From: Bordetella parapertussis
GTDB taxonomy: Bacteria > Pseudomonadota > Gammaproteobacteria > Burkholderiales > Burkholderiaceae_B
Reading direction: 5' to 3'
Assembly (NCBI GenBank): GCA_945903445.1
Contig: CAMDNZ010000041.1
Coordinates: 1 to 27,386 of the forward strand
DNA: 27,386 nt
The translations under genes and the position numbers were made by a program. Numbering within the stretch: the stretch's first letter is position 1; every line of letters begins with the position of its first letter. Positions 17,109 through 24,570 of this stretch are shown piece by piece. A model generated the notes under the pieces. The model made no database searches. It was not told where the DNA came from and saw nothing but the letters and a program-made list of their open reading frames with translations.

Positions 17109-17712
17109 CCCTCGCCTTCCAGAACAAGTAGTCGGCTTGATAGGGCACGACCTGGGTCGCGCCGATATTCGCTGTCGCGCAAGGCGTTTTTGGAACGCCA
17201 CCGCCTTGGGTGGCCAGGCGCTGAACATACATGATACCGGCGAAGGTACCGTCCTCGGCCGGCGGATCGACGCGGAACAACTGCAATGGCAGATCGTCTC
17301 GACTCACCGATGCAGCCTCGAGCAGGCGGGCGTTGAGCACCGTGCCATCGGAGGCGGTGAACGCCGCAGGCGGCCCTGCATAAGTCAGCGCAGGTGCGAC
17401 GGCGACCGGCGCACCCGCTTCTGGATGACTTGATTTTTCGGGGCGGTCGGCAAGCGTGGCTTGCGGCGACACGAACGTCCAGGCCGCGCCTTCCAGCACA
17501 TTGCTGCGTTCGCGACATTCGTAAGTGATCTGCCCACGACCGACGGTTTCCCACACGATGTCGTGTCCGTAAGCCACTTTGACCTTGTCGGGCAAACCGG
17601 CTTGCCGATAAGGCGTCTCACGTACACCGCCCGTGTACGCGGTGCAGGCCGACAGTAAAAGCGCGCTCAGAAGGCTTCCAGCGACAGGGCCGACGTAACG
17701 AAGACCAACCAT
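17098..17712 (-). CDS. DUF3455 domain lipoprotein
   Basis: The 204-residue protein has a lipoprotein signal peptide whose lipobox LSAC places the acylated cysteine near residue 23, so it should be membrane-anchored on the periplasmic side. The body matches the DUF3455 pattern: a YECR segment, AWTFVSPQATL, then SDGTVLNARLL, DLPLQLFRV and GTFAGIMYVQRLATQGG. ATG 17712 is preceded by TAGGAGA. The function of the family is unknown. It is convergent with the hybrid kinase and overlaps its end by 11 bases. Confidence 0.88.
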   Translation of the reverse strand: MVGLRYVGPVAGSLLSALLLSACTAYTGGVRETPYRQAGLPDKVKVAYGHDIVWETVGRGQITYECRERSNVLEGAAWTFVSPQATLADRPEKSSHPEAGAPVAVAPALTYAGPPAAFTASDGTVLNARLLEAASVSRDDLPLQLFRVDPPAEDGTFAGIMYVQRLATQGGGVPKTPCATANIGATQVVPYQADYLFWKARVNP

Positions 17713-17828
17713 GAGTGTTTCTCCTAAAGGATCATCCCAACCGTAACTCGCTGGGCGCACAAAGCGGTATCGTGCGACGGCACCTCACGTGCCGTCAATC
17801 GCTTTACGCGTCCATTGCTGACTTGTAC

Positions 17829-18674
17829 CTATGGCGACGGCGCGATCATCGGATAGGTGAACCCGACGAAATGCAACACATTGAGGCCGAAGTGTGCCAG
17901 CAGGGCCGCTTGCAAGCCACCGTGTCGATAGGCCCAGCCATAGCCCAGCCCAGCCACGGTTGCGGCAGCGACCCAGGCCCATCCCCCAGGCAGGTGCGCC
18001 AGGCCGAAGATCAGCGTCGCGACGACCCAGGCGGCCGTCGCGCCGCCTCGGCGGCCTTGCCACAGGCGAGCAAGGCCGCCCTGGATGTAGCCGCGGAACA
18101 ACGCTTCTTCGGCAAAGCACACCAGCAGCAGATTGTTCAGCAGCCAGAGCCAGGCTTCGGCAGGCCATTTTGGTGCCCAGCCCACCAGCCCCAAGGCCCA
18201 GGCCAGCACCAGAACGACGCCCGAAGTGAGCAGCGCGGCCCTTGTCCCCTGACACAAAGCCTCTTTCATGCTGCCGGTATGGCGAAGCCATCCACAGGCC
18301 AACAGCACCCAGAATCCGATCAGCGGCTTATCCAGATTGAGATACATCGAATAAGGCACCGCCCCGGGCGACACCTGGACAGGCCCCCACACCAGTCGAT
18401 TGGCGAAACCGGGCACGGCGTGCAGCAAGAAAGCGGTGGCCAATCCGAGAAACAGGAGGTGGCCCACGATCTGCCAACCGCGCTCGGGACGCATAGCCGC
18501 CAAGGCTGCCACCAGCAGTCCGCCCGTGGCCAATGCGGCCGGCCAGGCCAACTGCCCCATTGCACTGGCCGATGCATATCCCACACACAGCAGCACGATC
18601 GCGCCGGACAGCCAGCGAGGCATCCAGGCGCACAACGCGGCCAACATCAGAGCGATATAAGGCACATAAATCAT
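17829..18674 (-). CDS. CPBP-family intramembrane metalloprotease (CAAX protease-like)
   Basis: The 281-residue protein has about eight hydrophobic segments. It carries the three CPBP/Abi motifs near its C-terminus: EEALFRGYI (paired glutamates), FGLAHLPGG (metal-ligand histidine) and HFGLNVLHF. The family contains intramembrane proteases such as Rce1 and bacterial relatives with few known substrates. ATG 18674 is chosen because the first membrane helix starts there; a TTG 27 bases upstream is possible, and neither has a clear ribosome-binding site. It is divergent from the mntP riboswitch region and lies 116 bp upstream of the DUF3455 gene. Confidence 0.88.
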   Translation of the reverse strand: MIYVPYIALMLAALCAWMPRWLSGAIVLLCVGYASASAMGQLAWPAALATGGLLVAALAAMRPERGWQIVGHLLFLGLATAFLLHAVPGFANRLVWGPVQVSPGAVPYSMYLNLDKPLIGFWVLLACGWLRHTGSMKEALCQGTRAALLTSGVVLVLAWALGLVGWAPKWPAEAWLWLLNNLLLVCFAEEALFRGYIQGGLARLWQGRRGGATAAWVVATLIFGLAHLPGGWAWVAAATVAGLGYGWAYRHGGLQAALLAHFGLNVLHFVGFTYPMIAPSP

Positions 18675-18770
18675 AGGACACCGAGTCTGAGGGGTAACCA
18701 ATGGTCGCCACTATAGCTTGCCGACCTTGGCCTGACTAAGGCCAGCGACTCTCGCGGTATACTGCGATTT

Positions 18771-18935
18771 CTTTCTTGGGGAGTAGCCTGCTTCCGCCTC
18801 CCGGAAGCGCCCGCGTCAACATTCTCGGCATTCGATTGCCGTGGCGCGCGCAGCCTTTGCGGCCTGGCGAGACCATAGACTGACCACGCGACAGGCCGGG
18901 CGCGTCGTACAGTCTTTGGTGCCCGGCCGGAGTTT
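18771..18935 (+). ncRNA. yybP-ykoY manganese riboswitch in the mntP leader
   Basis: The leader has the conserved elements of this class in the right order: GGGGAGTAGC (18778-18787), CGTCAACA (18814-18821) and GGCGAGACC (18866-18874). A TATACT at 18758-18763 can serve as the -10 box. Downstream, GGCCGGGC (18894-18901) can pair with GCCCGGCC (18921-18928). A GGAG at 18929-18932, the likely Shine-Dalgarno, faces CTCC at 18937-18940 in a four-base-loop hairpin. Together they look like an expression platform controlling translation of mntP at 18944. Manganese binding by this class is established; the switching pairs are my inference. Confidence 0.88.
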
Positions 18936-18943
18936 GCTCCCTC

Positions 18944-19516
18944 ATGAATCTCGTCTCCACCGCCTTACTGGCATTTGCGATGTCGACCGACGCGTTTGCG
19001 GCGGCGATCGGCAAAGGTGCCAGTCTGCACAAGCCGCGCTTGAGCGAAGCCTTGCGCACGGGCTTGATCTTTGGCGTGATCGAAACCATCACCCCCGTCA
19101 TCGGCTGGGCCTTAGGGCTGGCAGCGGCTCGATACGTGGTTGCCTGGGACCACTGGATTGCGTTCACCTTACTGGCCGGCCTGGGCGCCATGATGATTCG
19201 CAATGGCCTGCGCAAGACCGCCAACGATGAAGGCATCCAGCAAACGCCGCGTCGCCATTCCTTCTGGTTGCTGGCCTTGACCGCCGTGGCGACCAGTATC
19301 GATGCGATGGCGGTGGGCGTGGGATTGGCATTCATCGACGTTGACATTTTGCCCACGGCTGCGGCCATCGGCCTGGCCACTATGCTGATGGTGACCGTTG
19401 GCGTGATGCTGGGCCGCTTTTTGGGCGCCATGGCCGGACGGCGTGCGGAGATCGTGGGCGGCGTCTTGTTGATTGTGATTGGCTCGTTCATTTTGCACGG
19501 GCACCTGAGCGCCTGA
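18944..19516 (+). CDS. mntP: Manganese efflux pump MntP
   Basis: The 190-residue inner-membrane protein exports manganese and protects against its excess. It has six hydrophobic segments in two repeated halves, with the characteristic motifs AMSTDAFAAAIGKGA near the start and SIDAMAVGVGLAF in the second half; the aspartates are needed for transport in the family. Length matches the E. coli protein. ATG 18944 is fixed by the riboswitch ending just upstream. The mntP and yybP-ykoY pairing is well established, so expression should rise with manganese. A hairpin spanning the stop codon (19511-19530) has no T-run. Confidence 0.95.
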   Translation: MNLVSTALLAFAMSTDAFAAAIGKGASLHKPRLSEALRTGLIFGVIETITPVIGWALGLAAARYVVAWDHWIAFTLLAGLGAMMIRNGLRKTANDEGIQQTPRRHSFWLLALTAVATSIDAMAVGVGLAFIDVDILPTAAAIGLATMLMVTVGVMLGRFLGAMAGRRAEIVGGVLLIVIGSFILHGHLSA

Positions 19517-19594
19517 GCTCGAACTCAGGCCCGAGATAAGTGGGCACGCCGTTTGCACACAAGAGCGATCGAGATCCCTTCTTCGGAAACCACT

Positions 19595-20194
19595 ATGACA
19601 CTCAGGCTTCTTGCCCGCCAGACTTTGATCGCCCTCGCCCTGCTGGGCGCCACGGCAAGCCCGGCCATCAGCGCTGAAAAGGCGCACCAGGAAGAAGCTA
19701 TTCACGACTTGGATCGCGCGTTTCTGAATCGAGCCGCCGAGGTTCACCTGTATGAACAGGCTGCCAGCAAATTAGCGGCGAAGTCGGCCGACCGACCCGA
19801 TCTGAAGCAGTACGCCAAGAAAACGCTGGCCGACAACGAGACCACTGGCAAGAATTTGAAGGCAATCGCCGAGAAGCGCAAGGTCGCCTTGCCGACGACG
19901 CCCAATGCCCAACAACGCCAGAACCTCGAGAAGCTAAGTAGCCTGCAAGGCGAAGCATTCGACAAAGCCTTTTTGACGGTGGGTGCCGAATATCAGTTCG
20001 AAAACGTCGAACGCTACAAGCGTACGGCCGAGCGATCCCTAGACACTGCCGTAAAGGGTTATGCCCGCCGCGCGCTGCCCGACCTGGAACGCCATCGTGC
20101 GATGTTCAACACCATCGCCCAGGCTGTAGTGCCGGAGGCTGTCAGGCCAACTGGCGGCACCGCGCCGACCAATCGGATGTCCGATCAAAAGTAA
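19595..20194 (+). CDS. DUF4142 exported protein
   Basis: The 199-residue protein has a signal peptide (residues 1-27, ending PAISA) and a mostly helical DUF4142 domain in a ferritin-like pattern: DRAFLNRAAEVHLYEQAASKL, KQYAKKTLADNETT, LQGEAFDKAFLTV and EYQFENVERYKR. It should be periplasmic or envelope-associated; the family function is unknown. The ATG at 19595 is preferred over an upstream in-frame start because the signal peptide begins there and a GGA lies seven bases before it. It follows mntP by 78 bp, and transcription probably ends at the hairpin 20299-20332. Confidence 0.88.
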   Translation: MTLRLLARQTLIALALLGATASPAISAEKAHQEEAIHDLDRAFLNRAAEVHLYEQAASKLAAKSADRPDLKQYAKKTLADNETTGKNLKAIAEKRKVALPTTPNAQQRQNLEKLSSLQGEAFDKAFLTVGAEYQFENVERYKRTAERSLDTAVKGYARRALPDLERHRAMFNTIAQAVVPEAVRPTGGTAPTNRMSDQK

Positions 20195-20298
20195 TGTACG
20201 CGGCGTCTGCCGAATTCGGGGCATGTCGTTTGCTTGGATTTGGTGCATACCGTTAATTGCCAGCAGCGACGCGTACCGATCATGACCACCACACGCAT

Positions 20299-20332
20299 AA
20301 AGCCCCGCTTGTTGTAAAACCGGCGGGGCTTT
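20299..20332. terminator. Bidirectional rho-independent terminator
   Basis: AAAGCCCCGC (20299-20308) pairs perfectly with GCGGGGCTTT (20323-20332). Short T-runs flank the stem on both strands. It lies between convergent genes, 105 bp after the DUF4142 gene and 26 bp after the Bug gene, and can serve both. Confidence 0.75.
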
Positions 20333-20357
20333 GTACGTCTATGCCGAGCGTCCCGGC

Positions 20358-21329
20358 TTATTGCTTGGTCATGCCCGATTGCTCGACCAGCTTCTGGGTA
20401 CGCGGGACTTCCGAATCGATAAAAGCCTTGAACTCGGCCCGGCTACCGCCGCGCGGTTCGGCACCGGCCTGAGCCAGCTTGTCGCGCAGCGCAGGCTGGG
20501 CCAGCGCTTTGTTGACCGCCTGATTGAGTTTTTCCAAAATGGGTTCGGGCGTGCCTTGCGGTGCGGACAAGCCATACCACGGGGCGATGTCGTAACCGGC
20601 AAAGCCTTGTTCGGCAATTGTCGGAATATCCGGTGCCAGCTTCGAGCGTTGCGCGTTCGACATGCCCAGCGGAATCAGCGCGCCGGTTTTAACCTGCGGC
20701 AACCCCGTCATGATGGTGTCGAAGTACATGGTGACCTGGCCGCTGAGCAGCGCCGGAATGGCCTCGCCTGCGCCTTTGTACGGGATGTGAAGGATGTCTA
20801 CGCCCGCGACGGAGCGCAGCATCTCACCTGCCATGTGCGAGGTGGTGCCCGTGCCGAACGAGGCATAGGTCAGCTTGCCCGGATTGGCTTTGGCGTAAGC
20901 AATCATCTCGGGCAAGGTCTTGAAAGGCTGATCCGGATTGGCCAGCAGAATGTTAGGGGTATAGGCCACCAGCGACACCAAAGCAAACGCGGCCGGATCG
21001 TAGCTCAGGTTTTTTTGAGTGAAGCGGTTCGTCACGTTGGCAGCGGGCCCACCCATCAGAAAGGTATAGCCGTCGGGCTCGGCCCGCGCCACCATCGATG
21101 CGCCGATGGCCGCAGCCGCGCCCGGACGTGCCTCGACCACGAACGGTTGGCCCAATTCTTCCTGCAAAGCAGCACCCAGCTGACGGCTGATCAAATCGGT
21201 CGCCGAACCGGCCTGAAACGGAACTACGATTTTGACCGGCCGTTGCGGCCAGGTGTCGGACGCCTGTGCCACGACGGCACTAACCATCAAGATGGTGCAG
21301 ACGGCTGCGCGTCCCAACAATGCTTGCAT
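20358..21329 (-). CDS. Bug-family (TctC-like) periplasmic solute-binding protein, second copy
   Basis: The 323-residue exported receptor has a signal peptide (residues 1-23, ending VVAQAS) and the family opening DTWPQRPVKIVVPFQAG. Other Bug features are AAAIGASMVARAEPDGYTFL, LTYASFGTGTTSHMAGEM and ILHIPYKGAGEAIPALL. ATG 21329 fits the signal peptide and has AGGGGA 12 bases upstream, a rather long spacing. It is divergent from an FCD-type GntR regulator. No transporter membrane gene is near, so this too is an orphan receptor. It is clearly diverged from the first copy at 3823-4812, so it is an independent family member and not a recent duplicate. Confidence 0.93.
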   Translation of the reverse strand: MQALLGRAAVCTILMVSAVVAQASDTWPQRPVKIVVPFQAGSATDLISRQLGAALQEELGQPFVVEARPGAAAAIGASMVARAEPDGYTFLMGGPAANVTNRFTQKNLSYDPAAFALVSLVAYTPNILLANPDQPFKTLPEMIAYAKANPGKLTYASFGTGTTSHMAGEMLRSVAGVDILHIPYKGAGEAIPALLSGQVTMYFDTIMTGLPQVKTGALIPLGMSNAQRSKLAPDIPTIAEQGFAGYDIAPWYGLSAPQGTPEPILEKLNQAVNKALAQPALRDKLAQAGAEPRGGSRAEFKAFIDSEVPRTQKLVEQSGMTKQ

Positions 21330-21447
21330 CACTTCGATTCCCCTTAGGTTTATTCCGGTTGCTGCGGCCCTGCCGCTGACTCCGTTTGAACGACCCATTT
21401 GACCGGCAAGAAGGGAATGTCACCATCTGGACATTACCTAATGGATC

Positions 21448-21459
21448 ATTGGATCCAAT
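21448..21459. promoter_or_regulatory. Probable GntR operator (palindrome ATTGGATCCAAT)
   Basis: This is a perfect 12-bp palindrome of FCD-GntR operator style in the 156-bp gap between the divergent Bug and GntR genes. On the minus strand its TTGGAT (21458-21453) can act as a -35 box, with TAATGT (21436-21431) as -10 at 16-bp spacing. Bound regulator would therefore cover the Bug promoter. Confidence 0.6.
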
Positions 21460-21485
21460 AATGCTATTGTCTGCGGCCCGCTATC

Positions 21486-22187
21486 ATGGTGGCCATCGTT
21501 CACCGTCAATTTCGCGCCATGGCGTACTCGCCCACTCCAGCATGGACGGCCGAAGAAGAGGCCTACCAATTCATCCAGCGGCAGATCCGCCTGGGTCATT
21601 TTCCTGCGGCAGCTCGGCTGGTGCCCGAAGCGATCGCCGCCGAGATCGGCACCAGCCGGATGCCGGTGCGCGGTGCATTGCGGCGCTTGGCGTCCGAAGG
21701 ATTGGTCGATATTCGCACCAACCGCGGGGCGGTAGTACGCGGGCTGAACGAACGGGAAATGGTCGAGGCGTTCAAAATGCGCGCCGTGCTCGAGGGCTTG
21801 GCCACGCGCCATGCCGTGGTGGCCATGGCACCCGCGCACATTCACCGGCTGATCGACATGCTGGACCAAATGGAGCGCGGCGTGGCTTATCTGGATTGGA
21901 CCAGCGCGCACCGCGAATTTCATGAGTACCTCTGTGGCTTTTGCGGGCAGCCTCGGTTGCTGGGACAAATATCGGATCTGCATTCCGCCGTCGAACCCTA
22001 TATGCGGCTTTTGGCGGCGCAGCCGGGGCGCATTCCCCGAGTGCGGGTATCGCACGAAGAGTTGATCGCCGCACTGGAAACCCGCGATCCGGTGCGAGCC
22101 GAGTCGGTCATGCGTCAGCACGTCATGAACACCGTGCCAGCCTTGCAAGCGTTTTTGAAAAGCCAGGACGAACAGGTGCGAACCTGA
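21486..22187 (+). CDS. GntR-family regulator, FCD type (second copy)
   Basis: The 233-residue regulator has a winged helix-turn-helix (about residues 20-80, with IAAEIGTSRMPVRGALRRLA) and an FCD effector domain (about 88-220). Candidate ligand-site histidines are in HREFHEYL, VSHEELIAAL and MRQHVMN. ATG 21486 is the longest start; ATG 21519 would give 222 residues, and neither has a clear ribosome-binding site. It is divergent from the orphan Bug receptor and probably represses it through the palindrome at 21448-21459. It shares only family-level similarity with the regulator at 769-1497. Confidence 0.9.
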   Translation: MVAIVHRQFRAMAYSPTPAWTAEEEAYQFIQRQIRLGHFPAAARLVPEAIAAEIGTSRMPVRGALRRLASEGLVDIRTNRGAVVRGLNEREMVEAFKMRAVLEGLATRHAVVAMAPAHIHRLIDMLDQMERGVAYLDWTSAHREFHEYLCGFCGQPRLLGQISDLHSAVEPYMRLLAAQPGRIPRVRVSHEELIAALETRDPVRAESVMRQHVMNTVPALQAFLKSQDEQVRT

Positions 22188-22193
22188 TTGGCC

Positions 22194-23663
22194 TCAGTCG
22201 CTCGACTCGACCCGGTTGCGTCCGCGATGCTTTGCCTTGTAGAGCGCGACATCGGCAGCGGTCAGCAAATGACCCGAGTCGCCGCCTTCCTGCGGCACCA
22301 TGGCGACCGCGCCCACACTGACTGTCGCGACCTTCAGCGCGTTGTCGACGTGAGTGACGCCCAATGCCGCCACCGCCAGTCGAATGCGCTCGCCTGTGGC
22401 GCGCGTGCCCTCAGCATCGGTCTCGGGCAAGAGGACGACAAACTCCTCGCCACCGTAGCGAGCGCCCATATCGGCCGGACGCAGCAACGCGCCTCGAATG
22501 GAATCGGCGATCTGGCCGAGCAGCACATCGCCCGCCCCATGACCGTAACGGTCGTTGTAGGCTTTGAACTGATCGGCATCAATGAACAGCACGCCCAGAC
22601 ACGTCCCCTGGCGCAACGCTCGAGACCACTCGCGCGCATAGGCCTGGTCGAAACTGCGCCGGTTCGGCAACTGAGTCAGGCCGTCTGTGCTGGCAAGCAA
22701 TGCCAATTCGGCTTCCACGGCGCGCCGTCTCTGTAACGCCTGCCCAAACAAAAAGCTCAGAACGATCAGTGCCGCGCACAGCACCACGGTGATCGGCCCG
22801 AGAATCAAGGTCTTGCGTTTCCAGGGTGCCAGAATTTCACGCGTCGATATCCCTACGGACAGTAACATCGGCGCACCATCGATCATGCCGAAACTGAAAT
22901 AGCGCTCGACATGATCGACGGTCGCGACCGCTACGAAATGGCCGTTGTGCTCTTGCTGCATGCGCTTGATCGTAGGCGATTCGCTCAAATCGCGGCCAAT
23001 GTCGTTAGCGACTGCGGGCCGCCGAAACATCAAAATGCCGTCGTCGCGCAAGACCGCCAGTGCCGAACCCTGCCCCAAAGACAACCGTTCGAAGGTGTCG
23101 CGGAAATACTGCAAACGCATAACGGCGACCACCACACCCGCGAAGCTGCCGTCGGGCTTGAACAATCGGCGACTGAATGCCACGCTCAGATCGCCCCCGC
23201 GCAAGCGACTCTCGAATGGCTCACTGAGATAAAGACCCGTATCGGCCTGGTCGCGATGCACCTGATAGTATTTGCGGTCGGAAAAGTTGAGGCCCTCGGT
23301 ATTTGCGTTCAAGGAGTCGTAGATGACATATCCCTTAGGATCCAACACCAGCATCGATCCCAGGTATTCCAGTGTATCGACCCGAGAGAACAGCAGGCGC
23401 TGGCGCAAAAGCGGACCGGCGCGTTGAAAGCCCGGCGTGCGAATCGCCTCGGCAGCACCCAGCAAAGCCAGGTCGTATGAGCGAACGGCACGCGCCATGT
23501 CGCTTTGCAAGGTGACTCGGACATTTTCGGCCGACAGACCGGCCCGCTCCCACATGTCTTGCCTATCGGACCACAGAGCGCCGGCGGCAACTGCGAGTAT
23601 CGCCATCGCGAGCAGAAAGCCCGCGAAGCTCCACGTTCGGATACGCAACGCAAGTTGTTTCAA
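22194..23663 (-). CDS. Membrane-bound diguanylate cyclase with dCACHE-type sensor
   Basis: The 489-residue protein should make cyclic di-GMP from GTP in response to a periplasmic signal. It has one membrane helix near residues 10-32, a periplasmic double-CACHE-like region (about 40-270, with YVIYDSLNANTEGLNFSDR), a second helix near 285-308, and a GGDEF domain. The active-site motif is GGEEF at 404-408, and RPAD at 395-398 is an intact inhibitory (I-) site. The start at TTG 23663 is chosen because GGGAG lies seven bases upstream; a TTG 33 bases earlier lacks this. It converges on the GntR gene with a six-base gap, and its own upstream region borders the decayed DUF898 gene. Confidence 0.9.
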   Translation of the reverse strand: MKQLALRIRTWSFAGFLLAMAILAVAAGALWSDRQDMWERAGLSAENVRVTLQSDMARAVRSYDLALLGAAEAIRTPGFQRAGPLLRQRLLFSRVDTLEYLGSMLVLDPKGYVIYDSLNANTEGLNFSDRKYYQVHRDQADTGLYLSEPFESRLRGGDLSVAFSRRLFKPDGSFAGVVVAVMRLQYFRDTFERLSLGQGSALAVLRDDGILMFRRPAVANDIGRDLSESPTIKRMQQEHNGHFVAVATVDHVERYFSFGMIDGAPMLLSVGISTREILAPWKRKTLILGPITVVLCAALIVLSFLFGQALQRRRAVEAELALLASTDGLTQLPNRRSFDQAYAREWSRALRQGTCLGVLFIDADQFKAYNDRYGHGAGDVLLGQIADSIRGALLRPADMGARYGGEEFVVLLPETDAEGTRATGERIRLAVAALGVTHVDNALKVATVSVGAVAMVPQEGGDSGHLLTAADVALYKAKHRGRNRVESSD

Positions 23664-23852
23664 CAGTGGTCTCCCTGTGGCCCGGCCAACCAGCAAATTT
23701 CGCGCCCTCGTACTGGATACAAAGTACTTCGTTTTTAGCCTTATCGGCCCAAGCCGTCCACGGCATGCATCAACCAGGCTTACTAAAAATTACGTCTTCA
23801 CTATCCTTCACCTCGCTAAATTGCGTGCACTTTCTCCACCAGGGACTCAAAC

Positions 23853-24533
23853 ATGGAACCTGTCGCAGCATTCAAAAAAAAACGGTACACACCTTGAGTT
23901 TCACCGGAAGTGGATCGGAGTATTTCCGGATTTGGATCGTCAACATCGTTTTGACCGTTCTGACGCTTGGAATCTACTCGGCATGGGCGACGGGTTCGTA
24001 CGAATCAATACTTGCACAACAATCTCCGGCTGGCCGCCGCCAGCTATCGCGGTCTGCGCTTTGGCTTCGACGGAACGCTTATCGATAGCTACAAAACGTT
24101 TGCGATGTGGCCTGCCGTAGCGATTGGCATCGTGGTCGTGGCGATGATGATTCTGCCGGGCTTCCCAGCCATTTTGAGCATGTTCGTGGTGCCTGCGCTC
24201 GTGCCGTTCATCCATTATCAAATCAAGCGTTACCAACATAACTACTCTCGCTTCGGCAAGACACGTTTCTCGTTCCATGCCACGCCCCGTGACTTTTATA
24301 TGGCCTACGCCGCTCGCCTGCTGCGCGCCAGGGGTCATTCGCCCATTCTGCTGACCGAGATTCTCGAACGCCTGGAGGCCGACCATCGAGGGACATCTGC
24401 CGCTCGCACGTCCGATGCGTCCAGCAACAAGCACCGTCCCGACCAGGATGACGAAGAAGAAAGCGACGGTTTCGACCTGTTGAGCGCTCATCCCGGCACC
24501 GCCTGCCGCGCCGCTCGCCTGCGGGCGCTATAG
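23853..24533 (+). pseudogene. DUF898 (YjgN-like) membrane protein, frameshifted and truncated
   Basis: Three pieces of one DUF898 protein lie in two frames. ATG 23853, with AGGGA upstream, opens a frame that reaches an A9 run (23874-23882) and stops at TGA 23895. The next piece, TVHTLSFTGSGSEYFRIWIV through TLGIYSAWA, is in another frame and would join if the run held 7 or 10 A. At the GGG (23992-23994) an extra base returns the reading to the first frame, giving VRTNQYLHNNLRLAAASY and several membrane segments to about 24310. After MAYAARLL the frame continues as hydrophilic sequence instead of the later membrane helices expected of YjgN. The gene thus has two opposite frameshifts and a lost C-terminal half. 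Sequencing error at homopolymers could explain the shifts but not the truncation. Confidence 0.75.
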
Positions 24534-24570
24534 TCGTACTTTTCCAGCCATTGTTTTTGCGACGCCCGCC

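Noticed and set aside
18726..18743. Inverted repeat TGGCC...GGCCA upstream of mntP as a terminator or regulator site
   Set aside because: Arms are only five bases, there is no T-run, and it lies before the likely -10 box. It may be chance in GC-rich DNA.
19511..19530. Hairpin GCCTGAG/CTCAGGC over the mntP stop codon as a terminator
   Set aside because: No T-run follows and the DUF4142 gene begins 65 bp later on the same strand, so termination here is not supported.
20331..21347. Long plus-strand open frame opposite the second Bug gene (338 codons)
   Set aside because: It is the antisense of a clear Bug coding sequence in GC-rich DNA, with arginine-, histidine- and glutamine-rich translation and no recognisable domain.
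23940..24491. Minus-strand open frame opposite the yjgN remnant, starting with a hydrophobic segment (VAFFFVILVGTVLVAG)
   Set aside because: After the first ~25 residues it becomes histidine- and arginine-rich and mirrors the coding sequence on the other strand. No ribosome-binding site or family match was recognised.
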